Shown one piece after another: positions 24,914 to 36,789 of a stretch of DNA of 64,000 nt. A program made the translations under genes and the position numbers. Source of the DNA: Brugia malayi (lineage: Eukaryota; Nematoda; Chromadorea; Rhabditida; Onchocercidae); assembly GCF_000002995.4 (NCBI RefSeq), contig NW_025062478.1, forward strand, positions 10,908,001 through 10,972,000. The letters run 5' to 3'. How positions within the stretch are numbered: position 1 is the stretch's first letter; the number at the start of each line of letters is the position of its first letter. The notes beneath the pieces were generated by a model, which was not told the DNA's origin, made no database searches, and saw only the letters and a list, made by a program, of their open reading frames with translations.

Positions 24914-27900
24914 TCAGAATAAACAAATTGGTATAGAAATAATATAAATGATAAAGAACAAGAAAAATATCAATCTTCTGATAATATACAATTGTTGAGC
25001 AATATGGCCAAATCCAGCAGTGTCGCTATTCTTTCTTGTCGTTCCTGCATTTGCGTCACTTGTTGTCACATTCCCACTTTGCGACGGAGTATGCGAATAA
25101 ACAGCATCTGAAATGCGAATAGAAACCATTTAAAATGCGAATAAATGCATCTAAGATGCGAATGGACGCATCTAAAATGCGAATAGACGCATCTGAAATG
25201 CGAATAGAAACCATTTAAAATGCGAATAAATGCATCTGAAATGCGAATAAATGCATCTAAAATGCGAATAGACGCATCTGAAATGCGAATAGACGCATCT
25301 GAAATCGTAATTACGCATTCTCTGCTATCGTAGACAGTGCACGGAGATGTAATTCGTCACTTTTCGCCTACGAACTGCTAAGTTATTTATGAAACAAAAT
25401 ACTTAGGATGGACAAGAAGAATTAATTTTCGTTATTTCTTTCATTTCAATTTTTATCGCCTTTGTTTACTTTTTCGCAACTCCAAAAATTGTGTTTTAAC
25501 AAAAAAAATTGAACCTTCAAATGTTGTTAAAAAAAAAAAAAATATTTTTGCATATTTGGACAATTATTTATTCAATTATTGCATTTCATTTAAATCTTTG
25601 GTAAAAAATTTTGAAATATGTATAGTTAATTTAGTAAATCATCGCTTAAGTTTCCGAAGCTGCAACTAAATGCTTCCTCTCCTAAATTTTTTTTGTATTT
25701 TTTTTTTTTTTAAACGATGGAATTTTATTTTAGCTAATCAAAATTTGAAAAATTTTAAGTGTAAGTTTTAGAAATATATTTTAAAAAATTTTTTAATTAA
25801 AAAAAAAAAAAATAAAACTTGAACAGTTTATGTTCCACTCATAGTAAAATAAATTGCTACAAAATTTTATCGTTTTCGAGAGGAAATGGAAATCATTTTT
25901 ATAATTATTTCAATTTAATAAAAGTAAATATTGGAATTTCAATTCTACTTGAACTAATTATTAATTTTATTAAAATAATTTTCTTATTTTAAATGTTTTC
26001 TATTATTCTCGAATTCTCTTTTCATTCTTATCAGTTTATAATGCTTCAATTAAATGATACGTGATAAATTATCAGTCAATGCAATATTCTCGCCATCATT
26101 CACTGCAGGATTCAATTGTAATTCTGTTGCTGGAGCAGTTGCAGTAGTAGTGATAAAGGAAAATGTGGGATTTTGATCCATCGCTATGATATTGTCACAT
26201 TGTCGCTGCTTCTGATGGTCTTGTTGATTGTATTCGTTGTCTTGATAATCACCAATCAAAAGCTTAAATTTTAATTTATGTATTTTCAAAAGTTACAAAA
26301 GGATTTTATGGGTCTCATTTTACTTGACCATGTAAAATATTTCGAACAAAAATATGATCTTTTTTCAAATCTCAGCTTCTATTATAATTGCTATTGATTT
26401 AATGTTGTATTAATTTTCAATAATTAAACTCTAAGTTTATCATTATCATTGATCTGTCATTACTGATAAATTAATTTTTAGTAATGCTAACATCAAACTT
26501 CGTCAAATTTCCAAAATTCCACGAAAATATTTGTAAAATCAGCCAAACAAATTGTCTTAGTTAATATAAATTTGCAAATTTTATTGCATTCTAAAATTCC
26601 GAGCATTTTGCATTTAATAGTTTATATCATTTTAAATTCCAATGAGCTGTAATGTTTGACTTAAATATTTGGAAGCATAATATTATATATATAATATTTT
26701 ATTAAAGATTGCAATTACTACATTAAGTAAAGTAAATAAAGTTTAAAAAAAAAAAAATGAAAAAATATTTGTAAAAAAAAGTAAAACTTATTTTTGTGGG
26801 TCGAATGAAAATCCTTTAACTTTGAATGGTCTCAGCTGCTTCAATCGTTCCGTTATATCAGTTAACTGAATCAGAAATAGAAAAGATTAAATAGACTTTA
26901 ATTAACCACCTATTAGTTCTAAATAATAAAATTTCCGGAAAATCAAATTAGACGAAATTTTTTCATATTATTAAAAAGAATACAAAAAAGTAATCTACCT
27001 GAAATGGTAATTCCAAATTTTCAGGTAAAATGTAAACCAAATAAGCGATAATAACATGTAGCATAAATGTTATTCCTGTCAACGATAGATTCATACCATA
27101 AAATGACACTGAAATTAATAAAAATTCCATTGAAAGGTTTAAAATCAGAAATTATTTGAATTATTGTTCCTAAAGTAAATGTTTAAGAAAATATGTTTTT
27201 ATTATATATAATTAGACCAAGATAATTAAAATATTTAATTTGTTGGTCAAATGAAAATCTTTGCAACAAAAATTTTAATCACAAAAGTAATAATATAAAC
27301 TGCACCTATTTTTGGTACGCCACCACTGCCAGGTGGTAAATTTTTAATAAATTCCCAACTATACAATCCTTGTAAGAGTACATTCATTACTGTTGTAGCA
27401 ATTGCTAATGACATTGTGTCAATCCAAAAGACCATTAAAGTCAGAAAACAGGTGGTTATCTAAATAGAACCTTTGTAAATGGTAATTTTTTTTCACAACA
27501 TTTATAATACAAAAATCAATTTAATGGGTCAAAGGTCAGCAAATAAACAAATTGATGGAAATGCTACTGAATACCGATCATTTTTCAATTTGCTAACTTG
27601 TATACAGGTTGCACTAAATTTCAAAATCATGAAGTTATCTCATTTATCTTTTTAGCAAATCTTTTAACAATAACTTTTTATTTCTTTGTACACACAGCAA
27701 TTCATCACTTAATTATGCTATTTTACATGAACTTTTTTTTTTTTTTTTTACATCTATTCAATCAACTTCCGTTTTTAGTAATTAATGAATAATTAGTATC
27801 AATTATTAACTTACGGTAGGTACGATAACTGTTAAAGCAAAATACGGTACTCTGCGCTTAATTCGAACACCAAATTCAATCAATGACCAAAACCATTCAG

Positions 27901-30318
27901 GCTGTAAAAATGAAGTCTGATTTCAAGTTTGACTTCATGCAAGAATTTTTAATAGCTTTTACTTCATTTAATCATGGCTGGTGACAACTACCCTACTTGT
28001 TACCTTTATTTGTTTACTTCTTGAACGAAGCCTAACAGCTATGAATGTTAATTTCATCTTTGTGCTCTCAGACTTATCCAATCTTTGTTATTGCTGAAGT
28101 AGCTTCGATTACAATAAAGCAATTGACTTCTCGATTAGAACGAAAATTGTAATTATTTTAATAATATTTCATACCTGACTGTCTGGTGACTCATCCCGAC
28201 AACCTGTTGGTCCCCAATAGCATTGACGACGCCACGTATCTTTCACTTCCCAACAGCCTAAACAACGAGACCGAAATAAGTATTTCAATTTTCATCTTCC
28301 AATTCAAAATTAAAAGCTTACTTTCGGCAACAAAAAAAAAAAAAAAAAAATTAATTAAAAAGCAAAAGTGAAGGTAAACTTTTGAAGCTATACAAACTAT
28401 AGGATCTGAAGTTATTTTCAATTTTCACTCGTGAATCATTATTTCTAATCTTCTATTTTATACATACCTGCAACATGACGTTTCATGCTTGTATTATCGA
28501 GCGGATCATAACTAAGTTTGATTGCTGGTTTATTCAAACTTGCATTTCCAGATGGATCTGATAAATTCACCTTAGAAAGATCATATACCCAGTCAGCAAT
28601 CACAATAGGACACTCCTTAAATAAAACGTGAACGTGAACTGGAAAGACGTAAGATATGCAATCAAACGGATACACTAAGGATGGAATATGATATGCAAAA
28701 AACAAAAGTGTGCAAAGAAGTTTGAAATGAAAAGACTAAAATTTAAAAATTTTATTGAAATATGCTAAAATAAGCTTTGGAATGATTAAGCATTAGTTAA
28801 TTGAATTTGATAGGAATTGAAGAGTTAGAATTACCTGTTCATCGTATGGGTAATTAGTAAAATCAAATAAGCATGTTACGTGAAAGCTGAAAGAACCAGA
28901 TGCCCAAACTTTGCCATCATTGTTTACTGATGCTGGTAAGCCACCCATATGTAAATACCAGCTATTACCACGTGCACTGGAATGTATTGGTAGTGCTAAA
29001 GAGTAAGTAATGATAAATAATATTGCTATATTTTTGGGTAAGTTAAATTTTGCTAACCATTATTATTTCAAATAATAATATATCAAATAATAAATTATTT
29101 TTCGCATTGTTTTCTAAAAAAAAAATCATTTTGGTATTCAAAAATTTAATTTAATATTTATTATTATTATGAAATTTATTTTTAGTTCTGTAGTTGGAAT
29201 GATGTATAATTTCACATTTAATATTTTTTTTGGATTATTATTATTCAGTTTAAAATTTGTCATGAAATTTGGAAATTTTGACTGATAGAAGTAATACATT
29301 TGCATTCAATAGAATTTATAAATTGAAACTATCAATTATTGTAAAAAAAAAAGATTTGAATTAAAATTCTTTTAAACACTGAAATTAACAATTACATTAA
29401 AAAAAAGGCAATGATGATTGAAGATGAAAACTATTAAAAAAAAACTGAAATTAGTAAGAACTAGTTATCAGTCCACAGGTTATGAAAATATGGGTAAATT
29501 TCATATTGATACGAGGATCTTATGATAATGATTACAATATTATCAGTAAAAATTTTATTTCATTAATTAATTTAAATCCAATTTCTTCTTTGGATGAAAG
29601 AAACTAATTTCAAAACCTATTATAAAGCGAAAGAGCAGGTTGCCAAATTTTCCAACTTTCAATTGCGATTCGTCTTGTATTATTATATTTGCTAGGATCC
29701 CATTTTAAATATTCATCGGTCCACGATGTCCACAATAATCCATGAAGTAACATCGTTTGCTCTTCTTCATCCTGTTGCTTTTTTCTTTTCAATCAGTAAT
29801 ACTGGGATTTCCAAAAAAATTAAATTTAAGATTGCATATAAAAATTTTGTTAGCTTTATTTGTAGAAGCAATAATAAGTTAATTAATTTTACTTAAATCA
29901 ATAAGTCAATCAAATTTGAAATTTAATTGAGTCAATCAATAAGCATATCCTAACATATTCATTTGAAAAGCTTTCAAAATATTGTACCACTTTTTCAATA
30001 TGTCCAATTAACAGATAAATTTGAATTTGCATCGTTGTCGAATCTTTTTTTACTGGTCGATGTTTCCGATTGTATGTTTTCATTAAGGCTTCTTCCAGTT
30101 TTCTGTTTGCCACTGTTACGTATCCGGTTGCAATAGCCAAACATAGCAAAACTAAGTTTTTAAAGAATATAAAAAGGTTTCAAGTTTAAAATTAAAGAAC
30201 GAAAGGCTTCGAAGCAAAAAGTTTCTGATACGTTTCAAACTGCTTCCTAAAGTCATATAAAAATTCAAAAAATCTAACCGTAAATTTTAATTCGTAGTTG
30301 CATGCCAGACATAATCAT
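24914..30318 (-). CDS. Cys-loop ligand-gated ion channel subunit (nicotinic-receptor-like)
   Basis: Twelve exons join in phase to about 506 residues: 30318-30279, 30151-29991, 29771-29617, 28976-28835, 28615-28468, 28257-28175, 27901-27815, 27459-27306, 27108-26999, 26865-26821, 26262-26061 and 25107-24914. A signal peptide ([20 protein letters not shown]) starts the protein. The extracellular domain shows [10 protein letters not shown] and the Cys-loop C154-...YPYDEQE-C168 with the exact 13-residue spacing. TM1 follows [10 protein letters not shown]2 is near [16 protein letters not shown], then [11 protein letters not shown] and TM3. A short cytoplasmic loop, N/Q- and T/S-rich, precedes TM4 ([20 protein letters not shown]). 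It is a plasma-membrane subunit of a pentameric channel. It lacks the vicinal Cys pair of alpha subunits, having two cysteines six residues apart (QCYWGPTGC), and the usual WxPD is WQPA. Ligand and ion selectivity are uncertain. A minisatellite abuts the last acceptor. Confidence 0.88.
25091..25305. repeat. 21-22-bp minisatellite containing a 3' splice site
   Basis: About ten copies of a 21-22-bp unit beginning ATGCGAATAGACGCATCTGA, with variants ATAAATGCATCT and ATAGAAACCATTTA, follow each other. Read on the minus strand, most units carry TTCGCATTTCAG/ATGCG- or close variants. The copy at 25107-25110 is the acceptor of the channel gene's last exon, so the array lies in its last intron and slightly into the exon. 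Confidence 0.9.
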
Positions 30319-31640
30319 TAATTTTTCAACAAATTCATGAATTTTAGTATAATCGTAATGTTGACAGTTTATGAAATTTGATATGTTTAAATATCGATGA
30401 TACATCATCCATAACTAATGCTATCTACTTTGTTGCATAAACAATATGTCTATGAAATTTGAAATTAAAGTGAAGGAAATTTTCAAAAAATTAAAAATTT
30501 CTTTTATTAAAAGCATAAGCATAAGAAATTTATCAAAGTACTTGGACTAATGTAAAAGAAATTTATCAAAATACTCACATAAATGTTATATTTTCTAATT
30601 AATATCATTATTACAACTTTAACATTGAAGCCATAACATTAAAATATTAAATCATTTTGGTTTGAATTTATTTATTTCTACTAGTTTATCGTCATATTGT
30701 TAAATTATTGCTTAATCTTTAATGTATTTGTTATTTAGATAATAGTTGAAAAAAATTTAATTTATCCAATTTTGTTTAAACAATAATTAAATCTAAAAAC
30801 ACACAATGATAACTTTTTGAAATTTTTCATAACTTATTAATATCAAAATGAAAAAAATCGAATTCGTTCAAATAACTGTTAGCTAATTATTGTTAATATA
30901 TTTTTTGTTATTAAAATTTCCGATGTTCCATTGAGGTATGAAATTTATTTCAACAAAAGAGAAAAAAGCGCTTAATTTTTGAATAAATGTTCTGACTAAT
31001 TGCTTTTACATTTTTGCTAGATTTTCCACAAAGAATTCATATAAAATTGACAATAAATGGAAGCTTGAAGTAATTGTTGCGCAAAAGGATGCACCTAGGC
31101 GGTTGTTTCATCTTTCTACTATCCAATACCGCCATTTTACCTGCTGTATGGTCATCGAAGCAATGCGGCAATGAACATTTCCAATTATTATGTCCCGAGA
31201 AGGCAATATGTGTTGTATCACGAAGCACAGAGTTAGTTATTTGATTGATTATTAATCGAAGAAATTATTGAATTAAAATTGAATTAAAATGAAAAAAAAA
31301 TATGAATCACTGATAATATAATCTTATGTTCATTTAATTTTAAAATTTAAATATTAGAACAATTCTTTCTGCTTCTTATTTTGTCGTGCAAAATTTTTCG
31401 CTTAAAATAATTTTTCTTATAAAATCGTTAATTTACATTTTGCATTAAATCAGTCACTTTTTTTTCTGATTATAAGAGCAATTGAGAGAAGTTTAAATTT
31501 ATTAAAAAAGACGTCAATTCTCGAAATGACATTTCTTGCCTCTATTGTATCAGCTGAAATGCAGCAAAATTTAAAGTAAATTTAGTCCTGAAACAAAATA
31601 TGTAGTTCGTTTTTTTTTTTTTTTTTTCGGTCACGCAAAA
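30319..31640. other. Region between the channel gene and the PP1-like gene
   Basis: This is the shared upstream region of two divergent genes. It is AT-rich. A 63-codon minus frame at 31037-31228 starts with GTG and has an internal donor-like GTAAAA; I do not support it as a gene. Confidence 0.4.
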
Positions 31641-31655
31641 TACGAGTCAGTTTTC

Positions 31656-31792
31656 GCTGTGACGTGACAGGATGGTGTAAAAAGCAGTGTCCAAGAGTGC
31701 CTTTAAATCGAGAATGGTGTTTGCTGCGCAATTTAACTCATGATATCAAATGTTGTTTACTTGACCGCTGCAACTGGGAGGAAATGCCGCTT
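31656..31792 (+). other. Possible cysteine-rich exon upstream of the PP1-like gene
   Basis: A short open stretch reads FRCDVTGWCKKQCPRV...NREWC...IKCCLLDRCNWEEM and ends at a GTTAGT donor. Eight cysteines in about 45 residues and the good donor are protein-like. An acceptor-like AG (GAGTCAG) precedes it. It ends in the phase that would join the exon beginning at 32181, so it could be an upstream exon of the PP1-like gene, or a separate small gene. I found no start codon for it. Confidence 0.3.
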
Positions 31793-32207
31793 TTTGCTAT
31801 TACTGTTAGTTAGTTAATTTTCATTAATAATTCATCAGTAAATCTACTTTAAAACTTTTTGATTATCAGATTTTTGCATAATAAATTAGCTTAAACTTTT
31901 TACATTTATCTTATTTCGTCAACTTTACAATGGAATATTTAAAATTAAATTTTATATTTGAAACAAATACAATTAGATAGGTAAAATTATGCTTTACTGA
32001 AATATCTGTTTTTTTTTTTTTTGCTCTCTTTTTCAATTGAAAAAAACGTCAAATCCGTGAGAATATGTGAAGAATCGTTATTTCTAATTCAACCATTTGC
32101 TTGTAGAGCATTTAATTTGCAAGAAAATGAATTTAAATCGAATTTAATATTAAAATTTTCTAAATGTTTTCTGATTGCAGAAAAAGAAATTCAGGTTTTT
32201 ACCAGGT

Positions 32208-35200
32208 ATGCAAATCCTGGCTCGTTTATTAACGCCACTTCTTCTACTATTTTTTATCTCTTATCCAATACTATCAACATTGATCCATGAATGGATGATT
32301 GAGGCATATAAAAAAATTGAATATAATCCAAAATTGGATTTCGAATTATTGCAAAAAGAAGGAATAATATTCAAAGATTCACCACCAGTACTGTTCAATT
32401 CTTTTCTAAAATTTTAATGCAAAAATAAAAAGAAATCTGCAATTGAATTTTGTGAAATGTTTAATATTTTATGACAAATACTTTAGCAAAAAAAAAAAAA
32501 AAAAAGAAATTTAATTAACACTGAAGTAATTAACTATTGCTTTTGATATTATTAGTTTTGCATAATGAATGCAGAAAATTTGTAGATAACTGGTGAACCA
32601 CTCGATGGATGTTTAAATATTGAGGAATTTGCGGAAGCTATGAGAGCATTAGCAGAATACAGAGGTAACGTGGAGGAACCAACAGTTAGGACACCTTTCG
32701 AAGAAATCACTTACGTGAACTATGAGATTCACGAATCATTGGGCTTTGACTATGCAGTGGTAATTCCTTTTTTAGCAAACATTTCGGCATTATTTCTTGA
32801 TTTGATGACTTGGCGCAAATTTATTATCTTTCTGTCAATTGTACTAATTGAGCAGATAGTAAATTCATACCTGAGTGAATCGATCACCTGTTCTAAACTT
32901 ATTATCTCTTTACCTCATACAATTATGACAATATTTGGAAAAATACCTGGAAGCTAGAGTAAATCGAAAAGAATAAAATTAGTAGCGAAAGAAAAAAAAA
33001 AAAAACCAAATAAGTATAAAACCGAGAGAATTATATGGCTCAGTTCATCTGAAAGAACTACAGGACAGGAAAAGATAAGGTTTCTTTCTCAATGTCAGCA
33101 TAATTTAGTGAATTTATTAAATATTTTAATGGAAAATTTTAATTTTCATGACTGAAAATTTCAGTTAGATTTGTTTATTGATTTAGATTACACGTATTGA
33201 ACCAACCAAATTTGAAAGTCTTTTAATTCGTATGATTGAACAAGGACCAGGATTCTTTGACATTGAAGGAGTTGAGTTATATGAGCTTTTGTCGGAGGTA
33301 TCCATTCATTGAAAATTTTTGTTGCTCAATTCTCGTGCAGAGATTTTCGAGAGAAATATTTACATTCTAAAATTAGTAAATTTCTTCAAATTTAGCATAC
33401 ATTTAATTCACTTCTAAATTATTCTTTGCTATTTAGAAAAGCAATTTCAAATTTCATAATTTTTTGAATGAAATGTAAAATTATTATAAAATATTTTTTT
33501 ACAGTTAAGTGAAATTTTACGTACAGAAGATTCACTTCTAGAAATTTCAACCGATGTTGTGGTAATCGGTGAACTTCGTGGACGGTCAGCTTTTCATCCA
33601 ACTACTTTTCATTCCATTTCAAAACAAATATCATCAATTTATATATTTAAAAGCAAGAATAAATTTTAAAATCACTCTTGGATTGTATTTTAGAATGTAA
33701 TCCAAATTAAGCATCTTATTTTAATTAGGTATTCTGACTTATTACGTTGGTTCCAATTATATGGATATCCACCAAAACGGCGATATCTTTTTCTTGGTGG
33801 TATCATCGATCAAGAATGTGCTGAATCTGTTGAAACACTTGCTTTTCTGGCAGCGTATAAAGTATGCTTTAAAATTTTCATGTAAAATGAAATTTCAAAT
33901 GTGATACACTGTGATAACTAATGTTGATATCAGTGCAAATGAACAATTAATATCACATGTTAAGCCGAATAATAAATTGGGTATTATTGATTCATCTACA
34001 GAAAACTTTGTTTGTTAATTTCAAATTTTGTAGGTGACCACACCAAATCACATTTATATAATACGTGGAGCTACGGAATTTTTCCCTTTTCAAGTTAGAA
34101 AACGTTTTCCGGTTAAGCTATGCATAGTGTTGTCAGCGTTTATCACGAGAATTTGCTCTGAAATGCCTATCGCTGCTACAATTGGCAATACAATTTTTGC
34201 CGTACATTCCGGTATCAGTTCAAAAGTTAGTACATGAATTTCTGTCAGTTTTATTATCATTTTTTTTTTTAAAAAAAAAAAAACAGGGATAATTGAAATA
34301 AGTAATAATATTGAAAATTCGATTTAGAGTTTTGTCAGTTCATTACTGATTGGAAAAATTGATGAGTTGAACAAATAAATTTTCCAGCTAGAAAATCTTG
34401 AAGTAATAAAGAAAATTGAAAGGCCACCGTTGAAATGGAACTATCGAATTCTCTGTGATTTAATACTGGGAATGCCGAGTACTGCTGTTGAAAGATTTCA
34501 AAAAATTAAAGGTTAGCACATCTGAAATTGAATCAAGTTGTGATGATTAGATGTTATAAATCGAAATAATGAAATTATCATTCTCGTTTATAAATTCTCT
34601 CATTGACGTTCTCGGAGATAAACTAAGAACTTTTTACTGAATACTAAAACATGATGATTCATCCTTACTCAAGTATAACGTTTGCTCATTCTCGGTTACT
34701 CTAATGAGCACGCTAATTTAAGCGTATGACGTGATCGGAGTTGCTTAGCGCAATTAGTTATTCATCTGGTAAATAATAGAGAGTTGAAAAATATTACTGA
34801 TAAGATTAAGCTAGATAATAGGTGATATCAAATTACTCTGTCAATTAATTGCTTTTCTTTTTAACCCAATCATATTAAAATTTTAGTAGTCTCCAATTCT
34901 GAAACATCTGAGATACTATGCTGAAAATTGTTTTTACAAGATCTGTCGATGTAATTTTAAAATTCGACTAGTAAAATCAGAAATGAAAATTTCTTTTAAA
35001 TTAAAATTATCAATCTTTCATTTTTTTTTTCTTATTTTTAGGTGGCCGAGGTCATCTTTTTGGTGTTAAAGCAATTGAGGAATTTATAGTACGACTGCAA
35101 ATGAAATTGATTATACGTACGCATACGCCATGCGAGAAGGGTCATTTCACGTTTGCATCTAAGCAAGTGCTATCTATTTGGTCTAGTAACTGCAACAACG

Positions 35201-35379
35201 TGAAACTTGCAACAAGCATATATATTGACCCGCAGCTACGGGTTACTGTACATTGTATGACACCTGTAATTGTGAAAACAATTGCCGCTGGTCAAATACC
35301 AGCAATGGTACCAGAAGTGGAAATTGTAGAGGTAGAAGAGAGGAGTAAAGTTGACAAAGTTCGAAGTAGTCAAAGATAA
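32208..35379 (+). CDS. Membrane-anchored, probably inactive PP1-like (PPP family) phosphatase
   Basis: Eight exons join in phase to 443 residues: 32208-32387, 32586-32759, 33187-33297, 33505-33584, 33729-33861, 34034-34225, 34388-34511 and 35042-35379. The N-terminus has a hydrophobic segment (LLTPLLLLFFISYPIL), a signal anchor or signal peptide, and about 100 unrecognised residues. From about residue 119 the PPP fold is clear: SDLLRWFQLYGYPPKRRYLFLGG, the AYK end of the next helix, MPIAATIGNTIFAVHSGIS, RILCDLI and LIIRTHTP. The catalytic motifs have decayed. GDIHGQ is GELRGR (177-182), GDYVDRG is GGIIDQE (205-211) and RGNHE is RGATE (237-241). Only the histidines of H(G/S)G (284) and RxH (359) remain. 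All frames and splice sites are intact, so it reads as a pseudophosphatase, not a pseudogene. The start could lie further upstream. Confidence 0.82.
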
Positions 35380-36789
35380 CAATGTAAAACTTAAAAAGTA
35401 TTGGAGTAGGTGAATTCGGTTTGCACAAAGATAAGAAGGGCGAACGACTTGGAAAGAATATGCTAAAATCTTTTTCTTATATTTCAACTTTTCAACTTGT
35501 TTAAAATGAAAATTCACTGTAGGAAGATTACTTGTTGCCTTGTTATTTTGTCACTGTAAATTTATGTGATTAACTTTACACAAATCTATTTATTAAAGTT
35601 ATGCAAATAATGCTAAGATTTTGAGGTCATTTTGTTTCCTATGTTTATATCTGCTAAAGTTTCAACTGAAATTTTATTATCATTGCTACTTGTTTTTATG
35701 TGGGTCCTATGTGCTAATTCTTATTTTCTTTCCTGCTTTTTTTTTTGTTTGACAATTTGTGCGTAAGTAAAAGTTCTTTCGTCTCGCGTTGACAATGTCA
35801 CAGTTACTACTGTCAACGAGAATTGCGATCAAGAAAAATCGCAGTGGCACATTTCCAACAATTTATATTAGCTATATTTGTTTTCATTATTCAAATCGCA
35901 TCTTCAGTACTAATTAATTAATTATGACTTCGCTTCAAATCTGTTCATCAACTACATTTTTATTTTTTATCAGTTGTACTGCTCAAAATAGTGATGTGAA
36001 TTATTTAAAATAACGGAAAACCGGAATTCACCTTTTTGTGGTTCTAAGCAATACAAACTTCCAGTGTGAACCTAGTCTACACCTCTTCTTCAAATTTGGT
36101 GCTGAAAATTTCGCCATTTTGTTGAATTTCATACAAATGCTTTAAACTATCACAGAAACATATCAATTAAAATAGTTATCTTTCAGTTGATTTGTTAGTT
36201 TGATCAACAAATCAATGATAAAGGTCAAAGTTGAAGAAATGAAAGAAATGTATATATGCCGAAAAAGTTGATAATAAAGCTTAGTACATTTGTTAATAAA
36301 AATGTTTCTTGCTTTAATTTCAACTTATTTCTCCAAGTGACAATAATGACAATAACAATATAATACTTGAAAGCAATACTGCAATGAATTGTATTGCCGT
36401 TGTTGGTTATCAGTTATAAGTTTAATTATTTTAAACAAAAAACTCTTACATTTATCTGAACTAAATACTTTAGAACTGAATACTTTATAGCATGTATTAC
36501 ACAATTTGCGATGACATTAAATTAGTTAAATTTTACATGCCAAATTCAAATCAAATAAAAAAAAAAAACTTGAATCCATGCTAGAAGAAACTGATAATAT
36601 CATACAAATGAATTTGGTTACAACTAAATTCGCAGCTTTTATCAAATGAAATTTTAGGAAGTTTCAGTTGAAAAATGAAATATAAAAATAGCTACTCGTA
36701 ACAATGGACGCTAATATTTGATATATTTAATATTGGAAGAAATGTCATATCATAGTCGAAATAATCAACAAACAAGATAAGAATACAAT
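35380..36789. other. Intergenic region before the Srx cluster
   Basis: AT-rich 3' flank shared by the PP1-like gene (+) and the first Srx gene (-). No coding signal seen. Confidence 0.45.

Noticed and set aside
31037..31228. 63-codon minus ORF upstream of the channel gene
   Set aside because: It has no ATG (GTG start), and the channel gene already has a good signal-peptide first exon at 30318-30279.
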